Source: Lepus europaeus
Taxonomy: Eukaryota; Chordata; Mammalia; Lagomorpha; Leporidae
Direction of reading: 5' to 3'
NCBI RefSeq assembly: GCF_033115175.1
Contig: NC_084831.1
Coordinates: 11,132,540-11,196,539, forward strand
DNA: 64,000 nucleotides
The notes under the pieces are model-generated. The model searched no databases. It was not told the origin of the DNA and saw nothing but the letters and a program-made list of their open reading frames with translations. A program made the translations under genes and the position numbers. Below are positions 1 to 12,166 of the stretch, piece after piece (position 1 is the stretch's first letter; every line of letters begins with the position of its first letter).

Positions 1-330
1 ACCGCTTGCAATGCCAGCATCCCATATGGGCACCAGTTTCAGTCCTGGCTGCTCCACTTCTGATCCAGCTCTCTGCTATGGCCTGGGAAAGCAGCAGAAG
101 ATGGCCCAAGTGCTTGGGCCCTTGCACTCACGTGGGAGACCTGGAAGAAGCTCTTGGCTCCTCACTTTGGCCTGGCCCAGCCCTGGCTGTTGCAACCATT
201 TGGGGAGTGAACCAGCAGATGGAAGTTCTCTCTCTGTCTCTCTCTCTGTCTCTCTCTCTCTCTCTCTCTTTCTCTCTCCCCTTCCCTCTCTCTAACTCTG
301 ACTTTCAAATAAGTAAATAAATCTTTTTTT
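1..330 (+). mobile_element. C-SINE, head cut by window edge
   Basis: Contains the body motif GCTATGGCCTGGGAAAGCAG, a CT-rich stretch and an AAATAAATCTTTTTTT tail. The tRNA-like head is missing at base 1. Confidence 0.9.
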
Positions 331-897
331 CAAATTTCCAGTTTCAGGTTTTTGGGTGAGGGCTGCTCACCCCGCACGTGGGAACGCGAGTGCCCAGCAC
401 ACAGTAGGTCCTTGGAGAGCAAGCGTCCCACTGGCATGCCCAGGCCCTCTGCCAGCCCCCCCCCCCCCCCCGCACTGCCTCCTCTAATCTCTGAGATCCA
501 GATCGGCCTGCCTGGGGTACCCCTGCGGGTGGCAGAGCCGGGTTCTGAACAGGAAGCTGAGGGCTCACGGGCTGCAGGGGAAGCGGGCAGGGGCGGGGCC
601 TGCCCTAGGGAGGGGGCTGCGGGCCCCTCGCCATTCACTGCTAAGCCTGGATCCGGGCGCCTTTGTGCCAAGAACAAAACCCGGGATCAGCTGTTCTCAG
701 ACCTGCCTCTCTCAGCTCCGGAAGAGAGCGAAGCCTGGGCCTGAGGCTGAGCCGCGCGCTCTGCTCCCCCACACCCCAGGAGCTCCCCACCACCCAGAGA
801 GCAGGGCTGTGGTCCCTGGGCCCATCTGGGCTCAGACCCCATATCAGCCATCGTGAGACTCCGGCATATGTTTGTTTTTTTAAGATTTATTAGTTGA

Positions 898-1238
898 CAG
901 TCAGTTCTGTGGCATAGTGGGCTGAACTACCACCTGCAGTGCCAGCATCCCATACATGCACGGGTTCAAATCCTGGCTGCTCCTCTTCTGATTCAGCTCT
1001 CTGCTATGGCAATGGAGGATGGCCCAAATCTTGGGACCCTACACCCGTGTGAAAGACCCGGAAGAAGCTCCTGGCTTCAGATCCACCCAGCTCTGGCTAT
1101 TGTGGCCATTTGGGGAGTGAACCAGTGGATGGAAGACCTCTCTCTCTCTCTCTCTCGCTCTCTCTCCCTCTCTCTCTCTCTCTCTGCCTCTGCTTCTCTG
1201 TAACTTTGCCTTTCCAATAAATAAATAATCTTTAAAAA
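898..1238 (+). mobile_element. C-SINE
   Basis: Full-length element with tRNA-like head, CT-repeat and AATAAATAATCTTT tail. A short antisense SINE tail (about 868-893) abuts its left side. Confidence 0.85.
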
Positions 1239-1253
1239 TATTTATTTATTTGA

Positions 1254-1578
1254 GGCCAGCGCTGCGGCTCAATAGGCTAATCCTCCACCTTGCGGCGCCG
1301 GCACACTGGGTTCTAGTCCGGGTCGATGCTCCAGATTCTGTCCCGGTTGCCCCTCTTCCAGGCCAGCTCTCTGCTGTGGCCTGGGAAGGCAGTGGAGAAT
1401 GGCCCAAGTCCTTGGGCCCTGCACCCCATGAGAGACCAGGAGAAGCACCTGGCTCCTGGCTTCGGATCAGCGCGGTGCGCCAGCTGCGGCGGCCATTGGA
1501 GGGTGAACCAACGGCAAAAGGAAGACCTTTCTCTCTGTCTCTCTCTCTCACTGTTTAACTCTGCCTGTCAAAAAAAAA
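1254..1578 (+). mobile_element. Young-subfamily C-SINE with target duplication
   Basis: Young diagnostic sequence (TAGGCTAATCCTCC, GGTTCTAGTCC, GGAGGGTGAACCAACGG) with a poly(A) end. It is flanked by the 14-bp repeat TTTATTTATTTGAG at 1241-1254 and 1579-1592. Confidence 0.9.
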
Positions 1579-1592
1579 TTTATTTATTTGAG

Positions 1593-1910
1593 AGGGGCTG
1601 GTGCTGTGGTGTAGTAGGTTAAGTATCTGCCTACAGCACCAGCATCCCATACAGGCACCAGTTCAAGTCCCGGCTGCTCCACTTCCAATCCAGCTTCCTG
1701 CTATGGCCTGGGAAAGCAGTGGAAGATAGTCCAAGTGCACCTGTGTGGGAGACCAGGAAGAAGCTCTTGGCTCCTGGCTTCCAACTGGTCCAACTCTGGC
1801 ATTTGCAGCCATTTGGGAGTGAACCAGTAGATGGAAGACCTCTCTCTCTCTCTCTCTGCCTCTGCCTATCTGTAACTCTGCCTTTCAAATAAATAAATAG
1901 TCTTTTTTAA
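1593..1910 (+). mobile_element. C-SINE
   Basis: Older-type head (GGGGCTGGTGCTGTGG) and AAATAAATAGTCTTTTTT tail. The CT-repeat is present. Confidence 0.88.
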
Positions 1911-2226
1911 AAAATTATTTATTTGAGAAGCAAAGTGGCAGAGAGAAGGAGGGAGAGAGAAAGAGAAATCCTCCATCCATTAGTTCATTCTCCAAATGCC
2001 TACAACAGGTGGGACTGGGCCAAGCAGAAGACAGGAGCCCAGAGCTCCATCCAGGCCTTATCCAAGGGGCAGACATTCAGGTGCTTGAGCCATCATCTGG
2101 CACCTCCCCGGTGCACATTAACAGGAAGCTGGATAGGAAGTGGAGGAGCCAGGACCCAAACCAGGCACTCTGATATGAGGTGCAGGCATCCCAAACGGTA
2201 GCTTAACTGGCTGGGCCACAACACCT
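1911..2226 (-). mobile_element. C-SINE, antisense
   Basis: Reverse-complement tail (ATTATTTATTTGAGAAG) on the left, head complement (GGCTGGGCCACAACACC) on the right. It stands tail to tail with the previous element. Confidence 0.88.
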
Positions 2227-2229
2227 CCC

Positions 2230-2335
2230 CCTGGGCAAGCGTTCTAACCTCCCTGAGCCTCAGTTTCATTGTCTGTAAAGTGGACATTATAATAGTGCCA
2301 GCCTCGGGCAGTGTGAGGATTCCTCATCTGATCAT
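2230..2335 (+). repeat. MIR relic
   Basis: CCTGAGCCTCAGTTTC..TGTCTGTAAAGTGG matches the MIR core. Confidence 0.65.
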
Positions 2336-2404
2336 TTGGGGCTGGCACGGCCTGCACCCAAGTGTGCGCTCCACAGGTGGCAGCTGCTGTGAGACCAGTT
2401 TCAT

Positions 2405-3058
2405 CGTTTTTTGTTTTTTAAAGATTTCTTTATTTGGCCGGCGCCGTGGCTCAACAGGCTAATCCTCTGCCTTGCGGCGCCAGCACACCGGGTTCTAGTC
2501 CCGGTTGGGGTGCCGGATTCTGTCCCGGTTGCTCCTCTTCCAGGCCAGCTCTCTGCTGTGGCCCGGGAGAGCAGTGGAGGATGGCCCAACTCCTTGGGCC
2601 CTGCACCCCGCATGGGAGACCAGGAGAAACACTTGGCTCCTGGCTTCGGATCAGCGTGATGCACTGGCCACGGCGGCCATTGGAGGGTGAACCAACGGCA
2701 AAAGGAAGACCTTTCTCTCTCTCTCTCTATCTCACTATCCACTCTGCCTGTCAAAAAAAAAAAAAAAAAATTTCTTTATTTGAAAGGCAGAGTTACAGAG
2801 AGAGGAGAGGCAGAGAGAGAGAGAGAGAGGTCTCCCATCTGCTGAATGACTGCAAAAGCCAGGGCTGGGCCAAGCTGAAGCCAGGAGCTTCCTCCAGGTC
2901 TCCTACATGGGTGCAGGGGTCCAAGCACTTGGGCCATCCTCCACTGCTTTCCCAGGCCATAGCAAAGAGCTGGATCGGAAGTGGAGCAGCCAGGACTTGA
3001 ACTGGCGCCCATATGGGATATCAACACTGCAAGCAGTGGCTTAACTCGCCGGCCAGCC
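2405..3058 (-). mobile_element. Older antisense C-SINE split by a younger one
   Basis: The two parts, 2405-2436 and 2770-3058, form one antisense element from its TTTAAAGATTTCTTTATTTG tail to its GGCCAGCCC head. The middle is a young SINE. Confidence 0.85.
2437..2769 (+). mobile_element. Young C-SINE nested in an older one
   Basis: Young-subfamily sequence with an 18-A tail. The 13-bp target repeat ATTTCTTTATTTG is at 2424-2436 and 2770-2782. Confidence 0.92.
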
Positions 3059-5238
3059 CGAGACCAGCCTCAGTCTTGCCTGAGTATGTGGGGCTTCAAG
3101 CACAACAAACCCTGAGTCTGTGATAAAAATATATGGGGGGGGGAGGGGGGGGGGCACGGGGCAAGCCAGGCCAGGTGTGCTGGGAACCAAGCCCCCTGAC
3201 CCGGCTGCCCTCTGCCTGCTCTTCCTCCCACCACACCCTCCCGGAGTCTCCCAGCTCCAGCCTCTCTCCCAGTCAAGTGTCCTGGGCCTGGGGCTGCAGG
3301 GTGGGGGTTGTGTCCCCAGAGACGCAAGCCAAGCCTGAGCCTGTCCCTCCTCGAGCCCTCTGCAGGCCGCAGCCCCAGCCTGGCCCTCAGCCTCAGGCCC
3401 CCGGCTGATTGCTTCCAGCCCAGAAGAACCAAATGGCCCTGGCAGGCGCAGCCCCTCAGGGCATCTGGGGAGACCTCAGGGGCCCTGTCTGCCGGGGAGG
3501 GGGCAGGGTGTCTCCTGGGACCCTCAGACCCGAGCCAGGGAACAAGGCGCCATGGCAGAGGTGCGGAGAGCAGGGCCCCCCTGGGCAGCAATGACTCGAG
3601 TTTCCAGGCCTGGGGCCAGGAGGCCGCGGTCACCCTGCTTGGGGCCTGGGCTCGTGCCAACCGTCAGCAGCGCAGATTAGTGGGTCGGGTTTACTTTCAA
3701 CAGCAAAGGGCTTTGAGTGGAAACATGTGTTCCTTCTCCTCTCCCCTCTTCCTCTCGTTCCATCTCGCCCTGCACGGCTTCTGTCTGTGCCTGCGTCCTC
3801 TGTTCCTCTCTCTGTCTCTCTCCATCTCTTTTCCCCCAGCTCCCGGGTGCCAGGGAGTCCCTCCTGGAGGCGAGGCCCGACCCCTGCCCTAAAAGCCCTG
3901 GTGAGTGCCCCAACCCTAGGCCCGACTCCTCCACCCTCCCGGCCCCACTCCCAAGCGCCGGCTTCCCTGGCTCTGTCCCTCTGTGGGCAGAAAATAATTT
4001 TGCCGATGAAGACAAGCTCCAAACCACGGGCCGGCTCCCAACCAGCCCGAGAGGCGGATGGCAAGGGGCCCACGCGCTGCTCAGGCCGCACGGGGAGGCA
4101 GGAGGAGGGCGCCTGCAGCCTCACCTGTCCCCCAGCGCCATCTCAGCTTCCTGGGTGCTCCCGGGAGGGGGGCTCCTTCCTGGGGGCTGAGCCCATCCCC
4201 CGAGGGTCACCCAGCACGGGTGTGTGTGACAACTCCCTGCGGGGCCTTGGCTGGCCACGTTGTTGGGTCCCCCACCTTTTAGTCCTCTCTGCCAGGCAGG
4301 GAGACGCCAGGAGGGGACTGGCTATCCAGGGCCCAGGGTAGGTCCCAGCTCAGCCTCTGGGTCTGTGTGGCTCTGCCCACTGGCCTCGGGCCCCTGTCTT
4401 TGTCACACAGGCTTGCCTTGGCCGCCCAGCACCCTCCATGAACAGCGCTGCCAGGGATGCTGCCCTCCCAGGGGCCACGGACCCTCCTCGGGGAGGCCGC
4501 CTCCCTGGGCTCCTGGCACCCTGTGCTCAGACGCCACAGCCAAAGGCAGGGGAGCCAAGTGGGGGCGCCGCCCTCTTTGTGCCCAGGGCCATACCGGGGC
4601 TCAGGCGAGGTAGGAGGGGCTGCCCGTGGCAGAGGGGACTTCCTCGTCTCCCACAGTGCCAGCCAGCGAGCCAGGGTAAGTGGGGTAGGATTAGCAAACC
4701 AGGGCAGGGCAGCCTGTCTTTCCAGGTTTGGACAACCTGTCTCCAGCACCTGGCTGCTCTGCAATCCCTGGCCCTTGTTTGCCTTCTAAAGGAAAAGAGG
4801 ACCCTGTGTGGTCGCCTCTGCTTACCAGGGCAGGATAAGCTGCTGGGGGCCCCCACAGCCCACGCTCCTGCCTCCCCTCTGTCACCCCCCCACTGCTCCC
4901 CACCTACAGGCAGGGGCTGGCACAGGGGGCCTTCCACAGCCCCCATCCATGTCACCGACCCTTCTGCCTTGGGTCGGGGCAGGGAAATAATTCATTCTGT
5001 GCTCCCAGCAGCCACAGACAGGACCCCTAAGCGCCACTTCACAGATGAGGTCAATGAGGCGTGGAAGGGGGAGGCGCCTGCCTGGGTGGAGCTGGGGAGA
5101 TGTGCGTGGATTCCGCGGGCCTGGCTTCCCCTGCACGGTGCAGTCACCTGTGCTGGGAACTCTTCCACCCAGCACGCAGCGAATGATGCGAACCCGCACT
5201 GGGCGTGGCTTGTAGAGTTCTCTTGACTCACCCATCGT
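3059..5238. other. Intergenic, no gene recognised
   Basis: GC-rich unique sequence with a long G-run tract (3136-3153), CT-rich DNA near 3,790-3,830 and a faint MIR-like piece near 5,020-5,060. Open frames occur on both strands but none shows a known domain. Confidence 0.5.
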
Positions 5239-5500
5239 CTTTTTTTTTCCTTTAGATTTTTAACTAATTTATTTTCATTTTATTTGAAAGGCAGAGAGAC
5301 TGACCCACAGAGACATGGCCCATCTGCTGGTCCTCTCCCCCAGATGCCTGCAACAGCCAGGGCCGGGCCAGGCTGGAGCCAGGAGCCCCGCACTCCATCC
5401 AGGTCTCCCTTGTGGGCGGCAGGGACCCACGTGCTTGAACCATCCATCACCCGCTGCCTCCCAGGGTGCGCGTGAGCAAGAAGCTGGGATTGCAAGCAGC
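5239..5500 (-). mobile_element. C-SINE, old antisense copy
   Basis: T-run tail and TTATTTGAAAGGCAGAGAGAC on the left; decayed towards the head. Confidence 0.7.
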
Positions 5501-6544
5501 GCCCGCCGCCTGCTTCTTGCTCTGCGTTGACCGGCTCCCCATGGAGCAGGCCACAGCTTTGAGGCGTCTCGGGAGTGTCCCTCTCAGGGGTTGGGAGGGC
5601 TCAGGCCGGCTGCACCCTGCGCCGAGCCTCTCTTCCCTTCCTTGAGATGCCAGGATTAGCTCCTCCATTGCTCTACCGTGACAGCTTCCTGTTTGGGGCA
5701 GGTTCTGGAGGAACTACAGGCTCAGAGCCCCTCCCTGCCAGCGAGCCCTGCCCTCCGACACAGCTCCGAGGATGTGTCCCCAGCACCACACTGGACCTCC
5801 CTGAGCCTGCTGCGTGGTGGAGCCAGCCTGCCTGGCTGTGCCCACTCCTCATTCATGCATCTGTCCGTGCCTACCAGGGGTGGCGTACAAGGTGGGCGCT
5901 TCAGAGACTGGAAGGCAGATTCCTGCCCTGAGTCCTGGCTCTGCCATGGCTTCCTGTGCGACCCCGGGCCTCGGCCTCCCGTCTGCACCTGCGGAAGGGT
6001 TCCTCCCACCCCGTACCTGCTGCAGGGCCCTACGGGAGGCCGCTGGTCATCGGGGTAATTAGTCTGGCCAGGACACAAAGGGTGGGCAGTAACCCATGCC
6101 CTGGAGACACAACACGCCCACGTGATTCACGCTCTCCGGCAGCGCGGGCACTTCTGTTGACTTGAGCTGCGCTCTGAGCGTCCGGAGGTCGGAGACTAGG
6201 GTGTGGCATCTGCCGGAAACTCGGCCGGCTGGGGCGATCACACAGGGGCGGCTCGTGTTTGAAGAGCATTTGCGGAGCGCGGGGCCTGGTGAGGGCAGCT
6301 TTAGCTCGCTGATCCTCACAACACACCTGCGGCCCATTTTGTAGATAAGGAAGCCAAAGGCCAGAGAGGCGCGGTGATTTGAACCAGGTTCTCGACTGAT
6401 GGCATCGCCCGTGGGTTCAGCATTTCCGCTTGGGAGGCTGAGAAAGATCTGCAGAGGGGCGGGGGTGACGGCTGATGGCAGTGCGAGTGCCACCAAGCTG
6501 CACACTCACAAATGGCCACAACAGGAAACCTGGAGCCCGCGTGG
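5501..6544. other. Intergenic with MIR relics
   Basis: A MIR-like piece lies at about 5,915-6,010 (plus) and another at about 6,290-6,395 (minus; GATCCTCACAACA..TTTTGTAGATAAGG). Nothing else is recognised. Confidence 0.5.
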
Positions 6545-6772
6545 GGCGCCACCGGTCAGCCTGCTGCCTGCGGTGCAGCCGTGAGCACCGACTCGAGTCC
6601 CGGCTGGTCCCTGCACATGCGCCTGGGAAAGCGGCGGAAGGTGGCCCACGCGCTTGAGCCCCTGCCACCCGCGTGGGAGACCCGGATGGAGTTCTGGGCT
6701 CCTGGCTTCCACCTGGCCCAGCACCAGATGGTGGGGCCAGTTGGGGAGTGAACCAGCAGACGGGAGATATCC

Positions 6773-6824
<52 letters not shown>

Positions 6825-6852
6825 TCAAATAAAATGAGTCAAAAAAAAGAAT
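6545..6852 (+). mobile_element. C-SINE
   Basis: Divergent head, B-box-like GACTCGAGTCCCGGCTGG, long CT repeat and tail TTTCAAATAAAATGAG. Confidence 0.8.
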
Positions 6853-8195
6853 GGTAAGCCTTCTGTCTACTTTGCTACAATAAAACAAGAACTAGAAACA
6901 AACTTGTGTGGATCCACAGCTTGGTTCCAGGCACTGGGTTGGATGCTGTGGCAGCAATAAACAGATTCTCTGCCTCTGTGGATCTGACATCGAGGACAGC
7001 ACCATCTAGAACCTTCGGGGCTGGAGGGACGCACTGGGTCTGCGCTGCAGTGTGGCTGCCGGGCACCGCGGCTGTTGAGCACCGGGACACGGACAGTGCC
7101 ACGGAGAGCGACTTGACTTTGATCTCACTGTAAGTAAGTTAAATCCCTGTGGCCCCGGGGAACGGCAGGCCTGTTCTAGAAGGTTCTGGAAGGTCAGCCC
7201 CGTCCGTGCAAGTGGGGCGCTGAGGTCAGAAGCCTCTTTGTGTGACGCAGCTTTGTCCAGCTGGGCTTGGAGGCCCCGTGCCGCAGTTCGGGCCTCTGGC
7301 TACAGGATCAGCGCTCTGCTCCCCCAACTCCGCTTACGTTCACGCGGCCGTTCAGGGGTGGGGGCCCTGGGTCTGTGCCTTTGTCCCACTCTCGTCTGCT
7401 CCTGCCGTACAAAGGTCAGGTTTGAGGTCCATCGACCTGTGGGTTCAAGACTCCCAGTCGGGAAAAGGGCTGAGAGAGGCCTCACCTGTGCTGGGCCTCC
7501 TGTGGGGGGGGCCAGGCCTGCTGGCGGGGCGGGGGAGGGGGGGCAGAAGGGTGCCCTCATCAGGGCTCTCCAACCTGGCTAACCCAGCCTGGAAGACAAC
7601 TTGCTGCGGCCACCCACCGGCCAGCCTGCTCCGTCCCCTGGCGAGCAGTGACTGGGAGGCCTTTCCGGGCCCATATGCTGTGTCCCACCAACCTCCGGGG
7701 CTCCCCGGCTCAAGGCTCTGGGCCTGGCTGCGGGCAGAGGGAGCCCCACCCCGCACGCCAGCCTGGTCCAGCGGCGGAGGAAGGAAGTGAAGGCAGGCCG
7801 GGGCCAGCGGACACACGGCAGGGGTGACGCAGGCCTCAGGAATTTGAAAACAAACATTTAGCCAGGGAAGGAAGAGGCTGCTGCTGGTCTCTGAGCCAGG
7901 GCGGGCCCAGGTCCCTCCCTCCCCTGGACAGGGGTGAATCCCAGGCCCACGGCCGGCCCTGGCCCCCGGCTGGAAGCAGTGCCTGGGGAGTTTCCACTCC
8001 ACCGGGGGGTGGGGGTGGGAAGGGCACTGGGATGCAGGGGCCCCTGGGGCTCTGCCTGGGAACCAGAGCATCCTGGCAGGGGTGAGGAGACGGAGCAGCG
8101 AGCAGGGGGAAGCGGAAGGAGGCCGGGCAGCAGGGAGATGCCTCACAGGACTCAGAGCATCCAGGGTGTTCCAAGAATTCAAGACAGAAGTCTAG
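6853..8195. other. Intergenic with L2-like relic
   Basis: About 6,920-7,000 (GGTTCCAGGCACTGGGTTGG, CAGCAATAAACAGATTC) resembles L2 3' sequence. The rest is GC-rich and unassigned. Confidence 0.45.
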
Positions 8196-8540
8196 GGGCC
8201 GCGCTGCTGTGTAGCAAGGGAGGCCGCCGCCGGCAATGCCCGCATCCCCTATGGGCGCCGGTTCCAGTCCCAGCTGCTCCACTCCCGATCCAGCTCTCTG
8301 CTATGGCCCGGGAAAGCAGTAGAAGATGGCCCAAGTCCTTGAGCCCCTGCACCCACGTGGGAGACACGGAAGAAGCTCCTGGCTCCCGGCTTCAGATCAG
8401 CACAGCTCTCGCTGTTGCAGCCATCTGGGGAGCGAACCAGCGGACAGAAGAACCTCTCTCTGTCTCTCTCTTTCCCTCTCTCTCTCTTTCTGCCTCTGAG
8501 TCTCTCTCTGCCTCTCAAATAATAGCTAAATAAATAACAG
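8196..8540 (+). mobile_element. C-SINE
   Basis: Head GGGCCGCGCTGCTGTG, CT-repeat and an AAATAATAGCTAAATAAATAA tail. Confidence 0.85.
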
Positions 8541-8559
8541 ACAGCAGTCTCCCCTGCCT

Positions 8560-8665
8560 GGCTTGGGAGAGCAGAGAGACGCCTAGGGGCCCTCTGCCGA
8601 GGAAGTCTGGGAAGGCTTCCTGAAGGAGGCGGCATCTGAATGGAGCCCTGAAGGGCACATTCTGC
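8560..8665 (+). repeat. L2-like relic
   Basis: GGGAAGGCTTCCTGAAGGAGG..GAATGGAGCCCTGAAGG resembles an L2 3' segment. Confidence 0.45.
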
Positions 8666-8669
8666 CAGA

Positions 8670-8960
8670 CTCTTATTTATTATCATTATTTGTTATGTAT
8701 TTGAGAGGCAGAGAGAGCTGCCACTGGCTACTCTACTCCCCAAGTGCCTGCTGCAGCTAGGCCTGGGCCGGGCCGGTGGAGCTGGGGACTGCCTCCCGGT
8801 CTCCCACGTGGATGGCAGGAGCCCAATCATGGGAGCCATCACTGCTGCCCCCTCACCCCCCCACCCCAGTCTGCAGCAGCAGGGAGCTGGAGCCAGGGGC
8901 GGGGGAGGGTCCAACCCCACGCCCTCTGCTGTGGGAGCTGAGCATCTTAACCCCCGGCCC
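8670..8960 (-). mobile_element. C-SINE, old antisense copy
   Basis: Starts TTATTTATTATCATTATTTG..TATTTGAGAGGCAG; the head end is badly decayed. Confidence 0.6.
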
Positions 8961-10920
8961 CCACCCCTCCCCCAGCCCCCCACCGCCCCAGCCTTCCTGA
9001 TCTCACCCCGGCTCCACCATAGCCAGCATTCAGGGAGTGGGTGAACGAGTGAGTGGCCAGCAAAATGGCGGAATGAGGAATGAATGAAGGACCCACTGCT
9101 GTCCAAAGGCCCAGCCTGCAAAGGCTTCGCCTGCCCTGGGCTGCCAGCGCCCTGCACAGTCCTGGAGCTGTGGTCTGCGCTGGGGCCCAGAGACCCTGGG
9201 CCTGGGGCCTGGGTTCGAGTCCCAGCTCCGTCGCTCCCCAGCTGTGCGACTTCGGACAACTGGCGTCCTTCCCCCAGCACAGTGACACTGCCTGCCCCCG
9301 GGGGGTTCGTGGGGGCTGGGCTCCCCGCTGACGTCAGTCCCTCGCTTCCACATTCGTTCATTCACTTACTCACTTACTGATTCACTGCACTGCGGCCTCA
9401 CACCCTCCTTGCCCGTCATCCGTTGAGCAATGCCCGTGGGCCAGGCCCGCTGCTCCCCATGCCGCCAGTCCTGCGCGGTGCCGCCACAACTTCAGGAACT
9501 CCTCTCCGGCCCCTGACAGCCAAGAAAGGGCCATGTGGAGCAGGAGCTCTGACGTGCGAGCACCAGAACCAGGCTGGGGCACGGAGCCTCTCCCTGGGCT
9601 GCTTGGCTGGACGCCAGCGCCCAGAGGTGCCAAGAGGAGGCCGGGCCTCCAGCCTGGGGCACCTGGCCGATGCCCTCCACGGGGCAGCCTCGCCCACTCC
9701 CCTCCCTGACAGGCTGCATCCCACCCTCATCCACTGGTGCTTCTGGCTCCACTGACGCTGGGAGCCCCAGACCTGGTACGGAGCCAGGAACCCGGAGCCG
9801 AAACGCCAGCCCATCTCCCCAGCGGATGATCAGAGCTGTGTGTGGCGCATAATGATTGCACGCTGACTAATGCTAGCTGTAGGAGCTTCCTTCTTCCCAC
9901 AGCCCTGGGAGAACAGGTGGTGCTGGGGAAGCCGTGTGGGACACTGGGTAACTTCTCAGCAGCACGACCAGGGGGCGGGGGACGACAGCGTGGCCCTCCT
10001 GCAAAGGGCAACAGAGGCTCGGAGAGGTAACAGTGCTCCAGGCCACGCAGCCAGGAGCGTGGGCCAGGGATTCAAACCCAGGTCTCTGGGCGCCTGGTCT
10101 GCCCCCGGGGACACACAAGGCTGGCAGCTGTGGGACTGAGAGCTGGGCTGGGCGGGAGGTGATGTTTGGGCTACGGGGTGGGGAGAGGCAGGGCCAGGTG
10201 CTGGGCAGAAGTGGTGCAGGGCGGGTAGCGGGAGCCTGGCCAGGCGCCGGCCCTGGAAGCAGCAGGCTCGACAGGACGAGCCGCCCGGGTGACACCAGCC
10301 CCGCTCCGCCGACTCAGCGACGCCTCATCCCTTTCCTGGAAAACGGGAGGCTCCTATTTGGGAACGGGGAGTGTGGGCACCCCCTTGTGCCCTCCAGCAC
10401 CTGCACGCTCCAGGCCCCCAGGCGTCCCAGAGCCTCTCCTGCGTGTCCACACCGCCCAGGGCCACCAGACCGAGGGGGCGGGGCTGGCTGTGAGTGACCA
10501 GTGCTGCCACCAGCAGCTCTGCCGATGGCGTGGCCTCCGGGGGGCACGGCCCTGCTGGCCTCCTGCAGGGGCCAGGTAGAGGAGCTTCTGGTTGACCCCT
10601 TCTCTGGGGGCCAGCAGTGCCCCTCTGCCACAGGCACCCAAGCCCTCCGTGGGACCAGGTCCAAGGCATCGGCTGGGGTCAAGTTCAGGAGCACCCCTGG
10701 TCCTCAGGCGCCGGGCAGGACCCTTGTCACGCCTGGGAGGGGTAACAGGATCAGGGGTCCGCTCCCGCAGATGTTGCATCATCACCCCAGCCAAGCAGGG
10801 CGCGGGCAAAGAGCAGAGGCACATGGGAGGCCAGGCTGAGGGTCTGTGGGCTCCCCCTCCAAGCCTCAGGGCCCCGTGCTCACGCAGGGGGTGCTGGGAA
10901 GAGCTAAACAACAGGTTCTG
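8961..10920. other. Intergenic with MIR relics
   Basis: MIR-like pieces at about 9,195-9,290 (plus; GTTCGAGTCCCAGCTC..CCAGCTGTGCGAC) and 10,005-10,095 (minus; GAGGCTCGGAGAGGTAAC). No gene recognised. Confidence 0.5.
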
Positions 10921-11249
10921 GGCCGGCACCGTGGCTCAACAGGCTAATCCTCCGCCTTGCGGCGCCGGCACACCGGGTTCTAGTCCCAGTCGGGGCGCTA
11001 GATTCTGTCCCGGTTGTCCCTCTTCCAGGCCAGCTCTCTGCTATGGCCTGGGAGTACAGTGGAGGATGGCCCAAGTGCTTGGGCCCTGCACCCCATGGGA
11101 CACCAGGAGAAGCACCTGGCTCCTGGCTTTGGATCAGCGAGATGCGCCATCTGCAGCGGCCATTGGAGGGTGAACCAACAGCAAAAAGGAAGACCTTTCT
11201 CTCTGTCTCTCTCTCTCACTGTCCACTCTGCCTGTCAAAAAAAAAAAAA
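10921..11249 (+). mobile_element. Young C-SINE with target duplication
   Basis: Intact young-subfamily element with a poly(A) end. The 11-bp repeat AACAGGTTCTG flanks it at 10910-10920 and 11250-11260. Confidence 0.93.
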
Positions 11250-11534
11250 AACAGGTTCTGGCGTGGGCTACTTTCCCTGGTGCAAAGCCTACCGCGGCCA
11301 TTTGCAGCACCACCAGCTCACCCCACTGTGATGCTGCGAAGAGCCCGTCAGGGTGGGCTCCGGACAGCACAGGTGCACATGCCCTGTCCCCGCCTGCCTG
11401 CCTCCCAGGGCTGTTGTGGGACCCTGGGGGCTGGTGAGCCGGGAGCTCCTGCTGGGCTGGGGGAGGTCGGTCCGTGGAAGGGCTGCAGGGACAGGCCGTG
11501 GGTCAGGGGAGCTGGGCGCAGAGAGGTCTGCCTG

Positions 11535-11625
11535 TAACTTGCTGTGTGACCTCAGACAAGTCGCTGGCCCTCTCTGGAACTCAGTTTCTTCCTTTGTAAA
11601 ATTTGGAGGATGTAAACAAGAGTGT
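11535..11625 (+). repeat. MIR
   Basis: AACTTGCTGTGTGACCTCAG..CTCAGTTTCTTCCTTTGT is the MIR core almost verbatim. Confidence 0.8.
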
Positions 11626-11830
11626 GCTCTGGGGTTGCGACAGGGATCGAAGGATCCTGTCGGTGCCAGCGACGTGGTACAGGTCTCGGGGTGCGGTGGT
11701 GGGCACGTTCTCTGTCCCAGTATCCAGCCAAGAACTTGGCCTAAGGGGCTGACTGGGGCATTGCAGGGCCAAGGGGGTGGTCTCAGAGCCCTTAGGGTAA
11801 GCACCCTCTGGTCTTAAGAAACCCCAAAGT

Positions 11831-12150
11831 TGGCTGGTGCCGCAGCTCACTAGGCTAATCCTCCGCCTGCGGCGCTGGCACCCCGGGTTCTAGTCCCGGT
11901 CGGGGCACCGGATTCTGTCCCAGTTGCTCCTCTTCCAGGCCAGCTCTCTGCTATGGCCCGGTAGTGCAGTGGAGGATGGCCCAAGTGCTTGGGCCCTGCA
12001 CCCGCATGGGAGACCAGGAGGAAGCACCTGGCTCCTGGCTTCGGATCAGCGTGGTGCACCGGCCGAAGCGGCCATTTAGGGGGTGAACCAATGGAAGGAA
12101 GACCTTTCTCTCTGTCTCTCTCACTGTCTAACTGCCTGTCAAAAAAAAAA
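11831..12150 (+). mobile_element. Young C-SINE with target duplication
   Basis: GGCTGGTGCCGCAGCTCACT head, young diagnostic bases and poly(A). The repeat GAAACCCCAAAG precedes it (ends about 11829) and follows the tail (about 12155-12166). Confidence 0.9.
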
Positions 12151-12166
12151 GAAAGAAACCCCAAAG

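Noticed and set aside
2437-2520. tRNA gene (A- and B-box-like sequences)
   Set aside because: Dozens of similar heads are parts of tRNA-derived SINEs followed by the SINE body; none folds as a separate tRNA in its own context.
7445-8182. 245-codon minus-strand open frame in GC-rich intergenic DNA
   Set aside because: No family resemblance, no splice or promoter context, and overlapping open frames in other frames.
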